A stretch of 64,000 bases of DNA from Kribbella monticola (GTDB taxonomy: Bacteria; Actinomycetota; Actinomycetes; Propionibacteriales; Kribbellaceae). The notes beneath the pieces are model-generated. The model was not told the origin of the DNA and did no database searches. It was given only the letters and a program-made list of their open reading frames with translations. A program made the translations under genes and the position numbers. Shown here piece after piece: positions 7,847 to 16,885 of this stretch. Numbering within the stretch: the first letter of the stretch is position 1; each line of letters begins with the position of its first letter. The stretch is from positions 62,001-126,000 of the forward strand of contig NZ_QFXK01000026.1 in NCBI RefSeq assembly GCF_003261635.1. The letters run 5' to 3'.

Positions 7847-8746
7847 ATGAGCTCCGCGCTGCTGGCGATCGGACGCCGCCGGACCACGGCGGAGCGTCGG
7901 CGCGACCGCGAGCGCGAGATCATCCAGGCCACTCGCGAACTGTTCGACGAGCGCGGCACGATCGACGCGCAGATCGACGACATCGCCAAGCGGGTCGGCA
8001 TCAACAAGGCGCTGATCTACCGGCATTTCGCCGGCAAGGAAGAGCTTTTCGCGCTCACCCTGGTCGACTATCTCGGTGAGCTCGACCAACGCCTCGTCGA
8101 GGTCGATGCCCCGAGGCGCGCGCCGCTCAACAGGTTGCGGGCGCTCAGCGAGGTCTTCGTCGACTACTGCCTGGAGTATCCGGCCTTCGCCGACTGCGCG
8201 ATGAGCCTGCTCCGGCGGACCGGTGAGGAGTTGTTCGGCGAGATCACCGAGCCGGTGATGACAAAACTCGGTACTGCGATGGCAAGTGCCCTGGATCGCA
8301 TCTCGGTCATCCTCAAAGCCGGGCAGCGGGCCGGCGCCTTCGCCGCGGCGGACACCGACTACCTGGCCAACCACCTCTACACCCAAACCCTCGGCGCGAT
8401 GCACATGGCGCGGATGGGCCTGATCGTGTCCCGTGAGACCCCCGACGCGGGCGTCGTGCACCCGGTCGTGCACCAGGCGGACATTCAAACGGTCCGTACG
8501 ACGGCGATCACCGCCACCCTCGCCACCGCCGTTGGCCTCGACGCCCTGACCGCGAAGACATCGCCTGCGAAGGCGCCCGCCGCAAAGACGTCGGCCGCGA
8601 AGAAGCCCGCCGTCGCCCCCTCCCCCGCCGCCGCCCCCTCCCCTGCCGCCGTACGCGCGGCCAAGGCCGGCGTGGCAGCGAAGACTTCCGCCCGTTCGAC
8701 CAGCACCCGGCGCTCCACTTCACGCAAAGCAGGAGAGAAATCGTGA
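7847..8746 (+). CDS. TetR family regulator with a histone-like Lys/Ala/Pro-rich tail
   Basis: 299 residues. A TetR HTH occupies about residues 18-65 (REIIQATRELFDERGTID...IAKRVGINKALIYRHFAGKEELF) and is followed by a ligand-binding helical domain to about 232. The last 63 residues (about 237-299) are a low-complexity tail of Lys, Ala, Pro, Ser and Thr with AAKTS/AAKKP-like repeats ending TRRSTSRKAGEKS. It resembles actinobacterial histone-like C-terminal extensions and would bind DNA nonspecifically or add length. The domain proper is normal size, so the tail is an addition. It is the first gene of a fatty-acid operon, with the stop overlapping the thiolase GTG, and probably represses both directions. 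Confidence 0.9.
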   Translation: MSSALLAIGRRRTTAERRRDREREIIQATRELFDERGTIDAQIDDIAKRVGINKALIYRHFAGKEELFALTLVDYLGELDQRLVEVDAPRRAPLNRLRALSEVFVDYCLEYPAFADCAMSLLRRTGEELFGEITEPVMTKLGTAMASALDRISVILKAGQRAGAFAAADTDYLANHLYTQTLGAMHMARMGLIVSRETPDAGVVHPVVHQADIQTVRTTAITATLATAVGLDALTAKTSPAKAPAAKTSAAKKPAVAPSPAAAPSPAAVRAAKAGVAAKTSARSTSTRRSTSRKAGEKS

Positions 8747-10029
8747 CCGAGACCCGCAAGGTGGCCGTTGTCGCCGGCAACCGAATTCCGTTCGCCCGGC
8801 AGGACAAGACCTACCGGCACGCGTCCAACTCCGACATGCTCACCGCCGCGCTCAACGGCCTGGTCGACCGCACCGGACTGGGCGGCCAGGAGCTCGGCGA
8901 GGTGGTCGCCGGCGCGGTGCTCAAGCACGCCCGCGACTGGAACATGGTCCGCGAGGTGGTCCTCGGCTCCAAGCTCGCGCCCACCACCCCGGCGTACGAT
9001 CTCCAGCAGGCCTGCGGGACCGGCCTCGAAGCCGCCATCCTGGTCGGCAACAAGATCGCCCTCGGCCAGATCGACGCCGGTATCGCCGGTGGTGTCGACA
9101 CCGCGAGCGACGCACCGATCGCCGTCAACGACCAACTCCGCAACATCCTGCTCGACCTGAACCGCGCGAAGTCGTTCCAGGACCGGCTCAAGGTGCTCGC
9201 CCGGGTGCGCCCGAAGGACGTGGTACCGGAGATTCCGCGCAATGCCGAGCCGCGCACCGGCAAGTCGATGGGCGACCACGCCGCGTTGACCGCACTCGAA
9301 TGGGGCATCACCCGCGAGGCGCAGGACGAGCTCGCGTACCGATCGCACATCAATCTGGCGGCGGCGTACGACCGCGGTTTCCAGCAGGACTTGATCACGC
9401 CATACCTCGGGCTCGAGAAGGACCAGAACCTCCGGCCCGATACCACGCCGGAGAAGCTGGCGAAGCTCAAAACCGTTTACGGCAAGGGCGAAACCGCGAC
9501 GATGACCGCGGGCAACTCCACTCCGCTGACCGACGGTGCGTCGGCGGTGCTGCTGTCCACCGACGAGTGGGCCGCCGAGCGGGGACTCACGCCGCTTGCC
9601 TACCTGACTCACTCCCAGACCGCCGCCGTCGACTACGTGAAGGGCGCCGAGGGGTTGCTGATGGCCCCCGCGTACGCCGTACCGCGGATGCTCGCGCGTG
9701 CCGGCCTGACCCTGCAGGACTTCGACTACTACGAGATCCACGAGGCGTTCGCGTCGCAGGTGCTGGCCACGTTGAAGGCCTGGGAGGACCCGATCTTCTG
9801 CAAGGAACGTCTCGGCCTGGACGCGCCGCTGGGCGAGATCGACCGCGACAAGCTCAACGTCAACGGCAGCTCACTGGCCGCCGGGCACCCGTTCGCCGCG
9901 ACCGGTGGGCGGATCGTCGCCGCGCTGGCCAAGCAGCTGCACGAGAACGGTGGTGGACGCGGACTGATCTCGATCTGCGCCGCCGGTGGTCAAGGCGTGG
10001 TCGCCATCCTGGAGGGGAACAACCGATGA
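8743..10029 (+). CDS. Acetyl-CoA C-acyltransferase (thiolase, FadA/FadI type)
   Basis: 428 residues. The nucleophilic cysteine is about Cys91 in QQACGTGLEAA. The other catalytic residues lie in EIHEAFASQ (His), GHPFAATGGR (His382) and ICAAGGQG (Cys412), so the enzyme should be active. It cleaves 3-ketoacyl-CoA with CoA in the last step of beta-oxidation. Length and the RIPFARQDKTY start place it with the FadI/FadA2 group. The GTG start overlaps the tetR stop by four bases, and the fabG4 ATG overlaps its own stop. In Mycobacterium tuberculosis fadA2 likewise lies beside fabG4 and htdX. Confidence 0.93.
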   Translation: MTETRKVAVVAGNRIPFARQDKTYRHASNSDMLTAALNGLVDRTGLGGQELGEVVAGAVLKHARDWNMVREVVLGSKLAPTTPAYDLQQACGTGLEAAILVGNKIALGQIDAGIAGGVDTASDAPIAVNDQLRNILLDLNRAKSFQDRLKVLARVRPKDVVPEIPRNAEPRTGKSMGDHAALTALEWGITREAQDELAYRSHINLAAAYDRGFQQDLITPYLGLEKDQNLRPDTTPEKLAKLKTVYGKGETATMTAGNSTPLTDGASAVLLSTDEWAAERGLTPLAYLTHSQTAAVDYVKGAEGLLMAPAYAVPRMLARAGLTLQDFDYYEIHEAFASQVLATLKAWEDPIFCKERLGLDAPLGEIDRDKLNVNGSSLAAGHPFAATGGRIVAALAKQLHENGGGRGLISICAAGGQGVVAILEGNNR

Positions 10030-11369
10030 CCGATCGCTACCAGACCTTCACCCGTACGCCGCTCGGCAAGGCGCTGGTGAAGAATCTCGGCCTGCCGAAC
10101 CCGACCCCACTCCCGCGCTGGACCGATGGCTCGGCCGTGATCGAGGGCCCGGTCGTCTTCGGCGCGTCCGCGGAAACCGATACAGGCAAGGCGATCCAGG
10201 CCCTGCTGCGCGACGTCGGCGCATCCTTCAGTACTGCGGCCGAGGGCGTCGCGTCGAGCGAGTTGCGCCCCAAGGCACTCGTCTTCGACGCGACCGGCAT
10301 CTCCTCCACCGCCGAGCTCACGAGCCTGCAGCGGTTCTTCTCCCCCGTCATCCGGCAACTCGGTACGGCGGGGCGCGTGATCGTCGTCGGCCGGACACCC
10401 GAACTCGCCGCGAGCCCGGAGCAGCAGATCGCTCAACGCGCGATCGAGGGTTTCACCCGGTCGCTGGGCAAGGAGGTCAAGCGCGGAGCCACGGTCAACC
10501 TGGTGTACGTCGCTCCCGACGCCCACGACCAACTCGATTCGACCCTGCGCTTCTTCCTGTCACCCAAGTCGGCGTACGTGAGCGGTCAGGTCGTCCGCGT
10601 CGGCACCGGCCCGCTCGTCGGCAACGACCCGACCGCGCCGCTCGCCGGCAAGGTCGCTCTGGTGACCGGGGCCGCCCGGGGCATCGGCGCCGCGATCGCC
10701 GAGACGCTGGCCCGCGACGGCGCGAAGGTGATCGGCGTCGACGTACCGCAGAACGCGAACGACCTGCGTCACGTGATGTCCGCGATCGGCGGCAGCGAAC
10801 TGCTCCTCGACGTGACCGCGATCGACGCGCCACAAAGGATCGCGGCGCAGGCCCAGGAGCAGGGCGGCCTGGACATCGTCGTCCACAACGCGGGCATCAC
10901 GCGCGACAAGCGGCTCGCAAACATGCGGACCGATGTGTGGGACGCCGTTCTCGACGTCAACCTCCGCGCACCGGAGCGGATCACCGAGCACCTGGTCTCC
11001 TCGGGTGCGCTGAACGACGGTGGTTCGATCATCGGCGTCTCGTCGATCGCCGGGATCGCAGGGAACAACGGCCAGACCAACTACGCCACTTCCAAGGCCG
11101 GCGTGATCGGCCTGGTGCAGACCCTCGCGCCGCGGCTCGGCGAACGGCAGATCCGGATCAACGCGGTCGCGCCCGGCTTCATCGAGACCGAGATGACCGC
11201 CCGGATCCCGTTCGCGATCCGCGAGGTCGGTCGCCGGCTGAACTCCCTGCAGCAAGGCGGTTTGCCGATCGACGTGGCCGAAACGATCGCCTGGTTCGCC
11301 GATCCGGCCTCGGCCGGCGTCACCGGCAACGTGGTCCGCGTCTGCGGCCAGAGTCTGCTCGGAGCCTGA
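10026..11369 (+). CDS. fabG4: 3-oxoacyl-(ACP/CoA) reductase, FabG4 type
   Basis: 447 residues, longer than ordinary FabG (about 245). The N-terminal 200 residues are a degenerate nucleotide-fold domain as in mycobacterial FabG4 (Rv0242c), and the C-terminal half is a complete SDR. This half has VTGAARGIG (about 212-220), HNAGITRD, the serine in VSSIAGI and Y353-x3-K357 in NYATSKAG, then VAPGFIETEM. It should reduce 3-ketoacyl-CoA or -ACP with NADH/NADPH. ATG at 10026 overlaps the thiolase stop. The maoC gene follows one base after its stop, so one message carries all steps. Confidence 0.92.
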   Translation: MTDRYQTFTRTPLGKALVKNLGLPNPTPLPRWTDGSAVIEGPVVFGASAETDTGKAIQALLRDVGASFSTAAEGVASSELRPKALVFDATGISSTAELTSLQRFFSPVIRQLGTAGRVIVVGRTPELAASPEQQIAQRAIEGFTRSLGKEVKRGATVNLVYVAPDAHDQLDSTLRFFLSPKSAYVSGQVVRVGTGPLVGNDPTAPLAGKVALVTGAARGIGAAIAETLARDGAKVIGVDVPQNANDLRHVMSAIGGSELLLDVTAIDAPQRIAAQAQEQGGLDIVVHNAGITRDKRLANMRTDVWDAVLDVNLRAPERITEHLVSSGALNDGGSIIGVSSIAGIAGNNGQTNYATSKAGVIGLVQTLAPRLGERQIRINAVAPGFIETEMTARIPFAIREVGRRLNSLQQGGLPIDVAETIAWFADPASAGVTGNVVRVCGQSLLGA

Positions 11370-11370
11370 G

Positions 11371-12228
11371 ATGCCGACCCGCCGGTACGACGATTCGCCC
11401 GGATTCGGGTCGCTCTACGCCCGGACGGTGAAGGCGACGCTCCGCAAGGCGGAGTACGAGCCCGACACGGACGGCCTGGAGCTCGAGCTCCCGCGCACAC
11501 TGGTCGATCAGGACCACCTCACGGCGTACCGGGAAGTGACCGGCTTCACCGCGGGGCCCGCCCTACCGGTCACGTATCCGCATGTACTCGCGTTCCCGTT
11601 GCACCTGGATCTGATGTCGGACCCGTCGTTCCCGTACAAGCCGATGGGGATCGTGCACCTGTCCAACACGATCACTCAGCTGAAGCCGATCCCGATGCAC
11701 GCCGAGCTGTCGATCCACGTGCACAGCAGCCCGGAACGCCCGCATCCCAAGGGAACCGTGTTCGACATCCTGAGTTCGGTCAGCGTCGAGGACGAGGTCG
11801 TCTGGACGGACTCGACCACCCTGCTCAGCCGATCCGCCGGTACGCCGTCCGCGCACACCGACCTGCTACCCGACCCCGAGCTGGACGCGACCGCGTTCTG
11901 GGACCTGCGCGCGAACCTCGGCCGCCGGTACGCCGCGGCCTCGGGCGACCGCAATCCGATCCACCTGTGGAAGCTGTCCGCCCAGGCATTCGGATTCCCC
12001 CGCCAGATCGCCCACGGCATGTGGGCCAAGGCCGCCGCCCTCGCCTCCATCCAACGCACCACCACCCTCCCCGACGCCTTCACCGTCCGCGTCGACTTCC
12101 GCAAACCCCTCCTCCTCCCCTCCCGCGTCCAGTTCGCCCACCAGCTCACCGGCACCACCCGCGATTTCGCCCTCTACAACGACGACCACACCCTCACCCA
12201 CCTCATCGGCCAACTAGTCCCCCGCTAA
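11371..12228 (+). CDS. MaoC-like hydratase/dehydratase (HtdX type)
   Basis: 285 residues with a double hot-dog arrangement: an N-terminal half without catalytic residues and a C-terminal half with the hydratase motif RYAAASGDRNPIHL (Asp193 and His198 about) and the following FGFPRQIAHGMW. It hydrates 2-enoyl-CoA or dehydrates 3-hydroxyacyl-CoA. It lies directly after fabG4, as htdX does in mycobacteria, and completes a reductase/dehydratase/thiolase set. The C-terminal third uses almost only C in third codon positions (CTCACCCACCTCATCGG and similar), but the protein stays family-like. Confidence 0.9.
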   Translation: MPTRRYDDSPGFGSLYARTVKATLRKAEYEPDTDGLELELPRTLVDQDHLTAYREVTGFTAGPALPVTYPHVLAFPLHLDLMSDPSFPYKPMGIVHLSNTITQLKPIPMHAELSIHVHSSPERPHPKGTVFDILSSVSVEDEVVWTDSTTLLSRSAGTPSAHTDLLPDPELDATAFWDLRANLGRRYAAASGDRNPIHLWKLSAQAFGFPRQIAHGMWAKAAALASIQRTTTLPDAFTVRVDFRKPLLLPSRVQFAHQLTGTTRDFALYNDDHTLTHLIGQLVPR

Positions 12229-12411
12229 GTTCAAAACGCTTGTTTGCGGGAGCGGCTTCGGCGCGCTGGATTTGCTCGTCCCGGCGGCGAATAGGGTTCA
12301 TGATGATGCCAAGGCTGTCCTCAACCGGAAGGACGGCCCGTCCGCTGGGGGCTTGCTGGAACCGGCCATGCCTCCACGCGCGATTCACCTGACAAGAAGT
12401 GGAGCACCGCC

Positions 12412-12606
12412 ATGGACACACCCAACCGCCCCGAGCTCAGCACCTCTGACGACGTCGTGGTCGACCCCATCGGTCCACCGGTCCTGCAGGCGCTGCCGCG
12501 CTACCTGGTCCGGTCTCTCGCGCTGACCGGCGTCGCTGTCGTCGGCCCAGCCCTCCACGTCATCCTCCAAACCTCCACGGGGACTCCGACCACCAAGTGG
12601 CTCTGA
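12412..12606 (+). CDS. Small hypothetical protein (64 residues)
   Basis: Starts MDTPNRPELSTSDDVVVDP and has one moderately hydrophobic segment (RSLALTGVAVVGPALHVIL, residues about 34-52), ending TPTTKWL. A GTGGAG ribosome binding site stands seven bases before the ATG, which supports translation. The strongly acidic start followed by a hydrophobic stretch could be a small membrane peptide or a precursor peptide, but no modification or export partner is recognisable nearby. It precedes the LAL regulator gene by 59 bases. Confidence 0.5.
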   Translation: MDTPNRPELSTSDDVVVDPIGPPVLQALPRYLVRSLALTGVAVVGPALHVILQTSTGTPTTKWL

Positions 12607-12651
12607 CAGTGCTGTGCCTGCAGACGCCTGCCGTCGTTGAGATCTGACGAC

Positions 12652-12657
12652 TACAGT
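12652..12657 (+). promoter_or_regulatory. -10 box (TACAGT) for the LAL regulator gene
   Basis: TACAGT ends eight bases before ATG 12666, which has no ribosome binding site, so the message is probably leaderless. No good -35 box is seen at the normal distance, which suggests an activated promoter. Confidence 0.35.
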
Positions 12658-12665
12658 ACGGCGGC

Positions 12666-15536
12666 ATGGGTGACGGGGCGCGGATCGTAGGGCGGGACAG
12701 GGAGATCGAACAGCTGCAGGCCGCCTTGATCGCTGCCCGCAACGGCACCGCCAACGCCATCTTCCTGATCGGCGAGCCTGGGATCGGCAAGACCAGGCTC
12801 GCCACGGAGGCCATCAATCGAGCGGTCGAGGCGGGCATGGTCGCCGTTCGTGGCCGAGCAAGCACCATCGGACCGATCGTCCCTTACCGTCCGTTGATCG
12901 AGGCTGTCCAAGCTCTCTCCCGGGCCGGCAACCTGCCGGAGTTGAGTTCGCTCGGCACCTACGGCGGCGTTCTTGGTCGGCTGGTGCCGAGCTCATCCAA
13001 CGCGACCGGCTCCACAGTCGGATCCTCAGTGGTTGTCGCCGAGGCATTGATTCGGCTGCTGACGGTCGTCGGAGACCGGCGTGGTTGCCTGTTCGTCCTC
13101 GACGATTTGCATGATGCCGACGCAGAGACCCTGGCAATTGTCGAGTACATGCTCGACAATCTCCGCCCCGCGCCGGTCGTCCTGCTTCTGGCTTGCAGAG
13201 CAGAGGCGTGTGCTGCAATGGATCTGGCCGTCAACGCACGTCAGGCGGGCACGGCGACCGTCCTCGAACCAGAAGCGTTGACGCGGGAGCAGATCCACCT
13301 GCTCGCGTCACAGCGGCTGGATGTCGACCCCGACGACGTCCCCGACTGGCTGCTCGACCGGCTGAGTACCGACAGTGCCGGGAATCCGTTCGTGGTCGAG
13401 GAGTTGGTCTTCGCACTCGGTCGCCAGGGCCTTGACGAAGCCGCCGGCCTCGCAGTACCGGTCAACGTCGCTCGTAGCGTCGCCCGCCGCGCCGATCGGC
13501 TGGGACCGAACGGACGGAACATCCTGACTACTGCCGCTGTCATTGGTCACCGGTTCGCCTTGCCTCTACTGCGTCAGGCGGCCGGCGCAACCGACGACGA
13601 GATCCTGGAAACAGTGGAGGCCGGCGTCGCCTCTCAGCTCGTGCGTCCTGACGGCCCGAAGGTGGACTGGTATACATTCCGGCACCCGCTGACGGCGGAG
13701 GCACTGATCAGCGAGCTCAGTCCTAGCGAACGTGCTGCCGCCTCCAGGCAGGTCGCTGACGCCATCGCGTCTCTCTACCCGACGCTTCCGGGCGAATGGT
13801 GCGCCCGCTCCGCCGAACTGCGCGAATACGCAGGCGAACCTGCAACAGCCTCCGGCCTCTACGCTGAAGCAGGCCGCCGCGCGCTGGCTGCCGGAGCAGT
13901 CAAATCTGCCGTCACTTTGCTCGTCCGTGCCGATCTGGACCCGAACGGCGACCTCGAATACCGGGCCGATCTGCTCGGAGATCTCCTGCTCGCCGTAGCC
14001 GAGTCCGGCGATTTCAGCCGCATCCCCTCGCTCGAAAAGATGCTCGAGGAACTCACGGTGGCTGGTCTCTCGCCCGCCCGCCGAGCCGTCCTGCACGCAA
14101 AATTCGCGAACGCCGCACACATCGCGGGTGACCAGGCTCGTGCTCTGGAGCAGATTGTGAGTGCTCGGGCGCTGCTTGGGCCCCATCCGGCTGCGGCGGA
14201 GTCTGCTCAAGTCGACGTGATCAGTGCCTATATCGAGTTGGGTCGCCCGAACCCTGATCGGCTGCAGGTCGCTGCAGAACTGGCCGGGCGTGCTGCGAAA
14301 GCAGGAGAGGACGCCGGCCTACCGATCGTCACCTGCGATGCCCTGCAACTGGTCGGATACCTCACTCGTGACCGCGACGACGACCGAGCCAACCAGCTCT
14401 TCCAAGAAGCACGGGAAATTGCCATCCGCAACGAGTTGCCGATCTTCCGTGTGTATTCCGAGGTGTTCCTGTCCCGCTCCTTGTGCCTGCGGACGGGCCA
14501 GACCTCCGAACTGGAGGAAGCACGTCAGAGTGCCCTGCATATCGGAGCTCTGCCGCTGGCCTATGAGGCCGGTTACCTACTGGCACTCCAGCGAGTGCAA
14601 CGCTGTGAGTTTGCTGACGCCCGGCGGGAGCTTGACGAGAGTCTCACCACCGCGATCCGGCTACGGCTCGGCCGCACCGTGCCATTTCTCCGGCTCGGCC
14701 AGGCCATCGGCGCCGCGCACCAGGGCAACCGTGCTGAGATGGAAAAAGCTCTTGATCTCCTGACTGTCGAAGATCAGTCGATTGCGGGCGTCCGGCCGTC
14801 GACCTTCGGACTCGCCCGCGCGGTCTGCTCGCTCCTGGAGGAGGACTTCGACCGGGCGAGCCAAGAACTCGCTCAAGCGCTCGCGCTCGATCTCGAGAAT
14901 CCCACCATGCTCGACTTCGGGAAGAACGGCCTGATCTTGTTGCTGGGCGTGGTCGAGGGGCGTAATGGGTGGGAGCATTATTCGGCTGTTGCGGAGCGGA
15001 GTGCTAGTCGGACTCGGTGGAATACGCAGTTCGCGCAGTTTGCGCACGCGGTGTTGCTGGGGCGGGACGGGGATGTCGAGGGGGCGACCCGGGCGGCGGC
15101 GGTGGCGCTGGAGGCGGCGGAGATCTATCCGTTGGGGCGGCATCTGGCGTTGCGGCTGGTGATTCAGGCGGCGTACGACGACGGGTGGGGCGAGCCGGTC
15201 GTCTGGGCTCGGGAAGCCGAGGAGTACTTCCAGGCGAACAACATCTCCGCGGTGGCGAGTGCTTGTCGCGGGATGCTTCGCAGCATGGGTGCGCCGGTGC
15301 GGCAGCGGCGTACTGGGGACGATGCCGTGCCGTCGAGGTTGCGGAAGCTGGGGGTGACGGTGCGGGAGCTGGAGGTGGGGCGGTTGCTGGCGCAGCGGAT
15401 CCCGAACAAGGCGATTGCCAAGCGGTTGCACATCTCGCCCCGTACCGTCGAGAAACACGTCGCCAGCCTCCTCACCAAGACCGGCCACCACGACCGGGAC
15501 ACCTTCGCCTCCTCTGCTCACGAAGACTTCGACTGA
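12666..15536 (+). CDS. Large LuxR (LAL/MalT-like) transcriptional regulator with AAA ATPase domain
   Basis: 956 residues. The N-terminal ATPase has Walker A GEPGIGKTR (about 37-45) and Walker B LFVLDDLHDAD. A long helical TPR-like middle follows, and the C-terminal LuxR HTH (about 885-950) has VTVRELEVGRLLAQRIPNKAIAKRLHISPRTVEKHV. This is the STAND/LAL layout, in which a signal and ATP drive assembly on DNA. It stands alone between the fatty-acid operon and a convergent ThrRS gene, so its target is unknown. It is not closely similar to the two LAL proteins at 42-49 kb. Confidence 0.9.
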   Translation: MGDGARIVGRDREIEQLQAALIAARNGTANAIFLIGEPGIGKTRLATEAINRAVEAGMVAVRGRASTIGPIVPYRPLIEAVQALSRAGNLPELSSLGTYGGVLGRLVPSSSNATGSTVGSSVVVAEALIRLLTVVGDRRGCLFVLDDLHDADAETLAIVEYMLDNLRPAPVVLLLACRAEACAAMDLAVNARQAGTATVLEPEALTREQIHLLASQRLDVDPDDVPDWLLDRLSTDSAGNPFVVEELVFALGRQGLDEAAGLAVPVNVARSVARRADRLGPNGRNILTTAAVIGHRFALPLLRQAAGATDDEILETVEAGVASQLVRPDGPKVDWYTFRHPLTAEALISELSPSERAAASRQVADAIASLYPTLPGEWCARSAELREYAGEPATASGLYAEAGRRALAAGAVKSAVTLLVRADLDPNGDLEYRADLLGDLLLAVAESGDFSRIPSLEKMLEELTVAGLSPARRAVLHAKFANAAHIAGDQARALEQIVSARALLGPHPAAAESAQVDVISAYIELGRPNPDRLQVAAELAGRAAKAGEDAGLPIVTCDALQLVGYLTRDRDDDRANQLFQEAREIAIRNELPIFRVYSEVFLSRSLCLRTGQTSELEEARQSALHIGALPLAYEAGYLLALQRVQRCEFADARRELDESLTTAIRLRLGRTVPFLRLGQAIGAAHQGNRAEMEKALDLLTVEDQSIAGVRPSTFGLARAVCSLLEEDFDRASQELAQALALDLENPTMLDFGKNGLILLLGVVEGRNGWEHYSAVAERSASRTRWNTQFAQFAHAVLLGRDGDVEGATRAAAVALEAAEIYPLGRHLALRLVIQAAYDDGWGEPVVWAREAEEYFQANNISAVASACRGMLRSMGAPVRQRRTGDDAVPSRLRKLGVTVRELEVGRLLAQRIPNKAIAKRLHISPRTVEKHVASLLTKTGHHDRDTFASSAHEDFD

Positions 15537-15537
15537 C

Positions 15538-15570
15538 CAGCAGACCGCCGGCGTCCGTGGCGGTCTGCTG
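15538..15570. terminator. Bidirectional terminator between convergent genes
   Basis: CAGCAGACCGCC (15538-15549) and GGCGGTCTGCTG (15559-15570) are perfect 12-bp arms with a nine-base loop, placed between the stops of the LAL gene and the short thrS. Confidence 0.8.
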
Positions 15571-15579
15571 CTCAAGTGG

Positions 15580-16800
15580 TCAGGCGCTCGGCTGGATTGC
15601 GGACTGGATATCGGCGAGGGCTGCGGCGATGGGGGCTGCAGGGAGTTTGTTGCCGGAGCGGACGCGGATTGCGAGGTGGTGGGCGGCGGCTTCTCGGGGG
15701 CCGAGGATTGCGAGGTACGGGGCGTGGCGGTTTTCGCGGATTCGGGCGTTGAGGGTGCCTTCGTCGGCGTACGCGAGTTCGGCTCTGATGCCTTGGGCGA
15801 CGGCTTGGCGGAGTACGTCGGAGGCGAGCTTTTCCTCGGCGGACGAGATCGGGAGGATGACGAGTTGGACGGGGGCGAGCCAGGCGGGGAAAGCTGGGCC
15901 GTGGACTTCGATCAGGTGGGCTACGGCCCGTTCGATGCTGCCGATGACGGAGCGGTGCACCATCACCGGACGGTGTTTGTTGCCGTCAGCACCGATGTAG
16001 TCGAGGTCGAACCGTTCCGGCTGGTGGAAATCGATCTGGATGGTCGACAACGACGACTCGCGGCCGGCCGAGTCCTCGATCTGGATGTCGATCTTCGGGC
16101 CGTAGAACGCCGCGTCGCCGGGCGACTCCTCGTAGTCGATTCCCGCGTTGTCCAGTACGTCGCGCAGCAGCGCTGCCGAGCGCGCCCAGCTGTCGGCATC
16201 CCCGACGTACTTGCTGTCCGGGGAGCCGAAGCGCGCGTCCTCCGAAGGCAACGACAGCAGGTACCGCGAGGCCTTGATCCCCATGTCGCGATAGGCCTGG
16301 TTGATCAGCTCCAAGGCGGCGCTCGCCTCCCCCGCCACCTGGTCGAGCCGGCAGAAGATGTGCCCGTCGTTCAACTGGATCGCCCGCACCCGCGAGAGCC
16401 CACCCAGTACGCCGGATCGCTCCGACCGGTACATCCCGCCGATCTCGGACATCCGCAGCGGCAGTTCGCGGTAGCTGTGTGACCGGGACCGGTACATCAG
16501 CGCGTGATGCGGGCACAGGCTCGGCCGCAGTACGAGTTGCTCCTCGCCGATGTCCATCGGTGGGTACATGTCGTCGCTGTACTTCGCCCAGTGGCCCGAG
16601 ATCTCGTAAAGCTCGCGCTTGCCGAGCACGGGTGAGTAGACCTGCTGGTAGCCGGCTCTTCGTTCCACGTCGGCGATGTAGCGCTCGAGAGACTGGCGGA
16701 TCGCGGCACCGGCCGGCAGCCAGTAGGGCAGACCCGCGCCGATCAGCGGGTCGGAGTCGAACAGGTCGAGTTCGCGGCCCAGTTTGCGGTGGTCGTACAT
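15580..16800 (-). CDS. Second threonyl-tRNA synthetase, short form without TGS and editing domains
   Basis: 406 residues, against 674 for the complete ThrRS at 37364-39388. It begins at the catalytic core (HRKLGRELDLF) and keeps all class II motifs and the anticodon-binding domain. The zinc ligands of ThrRS are retained: Cys96 (SLCPHH), His147 (NDGHIFC) and His282 (VMVHRSV). The TGS domain and the editing domain with its HxxxH are missing entirely, so Ser-tRNA(Thr) cannot be corrected in cis. The ATG at 16800 follows GAGGAG with five bases of spacing. A threonine leader peptide and attenuator precede it, so it is probably induced when Thr-tRNA is short. Similar second copies exist in other actinomycetes. 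A role in resistance to ThrRS inhibitors is possible. Confidence 0.92.
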   Translation of the reverse strand: MYDHRKLGRELDLFDSDPLIGAGLPYWLPAGAAIRQSLERYIADVERRAGYQQVYSPVLGKRELYEISGHWAKYSDDMYPPMDIGEEQLVLRPSLCPHHALMYRSRSHSYRELPLRMSEIGGMYRSERSGVLGGLSRVRAIQLNDGHIFCRLDQVAGEASAALELINQAYRDMGIKASRYLLSLPSEDARFGSPDSKYVGDADSWARSAALLRDVLDNAGIDYEESPGDAAFYGPKIDIQIEDSAGRESSLSTIQIDFHQPERFDLDYIGADGNKHRPVMVHRSVIGSIERAVAHLIEVHGPAFPAWLAPVQLVILPISSAEEKLASDVLRQAVAQGIRAELAYADEGTLNARIRENRHAPYLAILGPREAAAHHLAIRVRSGNKLPAAPIAAALADIQSAIQPSA

Positions 16801-16819
16801 GTGAACTCCTCAGGATGTG

Positions 16820-16868
16820 AGGCGAGTGTCCACATGGCGAAGCCCTGGGGCACTCGCCCCGGGGCTTC
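16820..16868 (-). promoter_or_regulatory. Threonine attenuator (mutually exclusive hairpins) in front of the short thrS
   Basis: On the minus strand a hairpin with arms GAAGCCC/GGGCTTC and inner GGGGC/GCCCC around a GAGT loop (16839-16868) could stop transcription. Its inner part (16851-16859) can instead pair over nine bases with 16820-16828, just before the ribosome binding site. The two structures exclude each other. No U-run follows, as is common in actinobacteria. Together with the leader peptide this is a ribosome-mediated attenuator. Confidence 0.7.
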
Positions 16869-16885
16869 GATGAGACAGACAGCTG

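Noticed and set aside
6414..12228. Polyketide or mycolic-acid cluster
   Set aside because: The genes are single beta-oxidation and fatty-acid enzymes (dehydrogenase, thiolase, reductase, hydratase) without synthase or carrier-protein genes.
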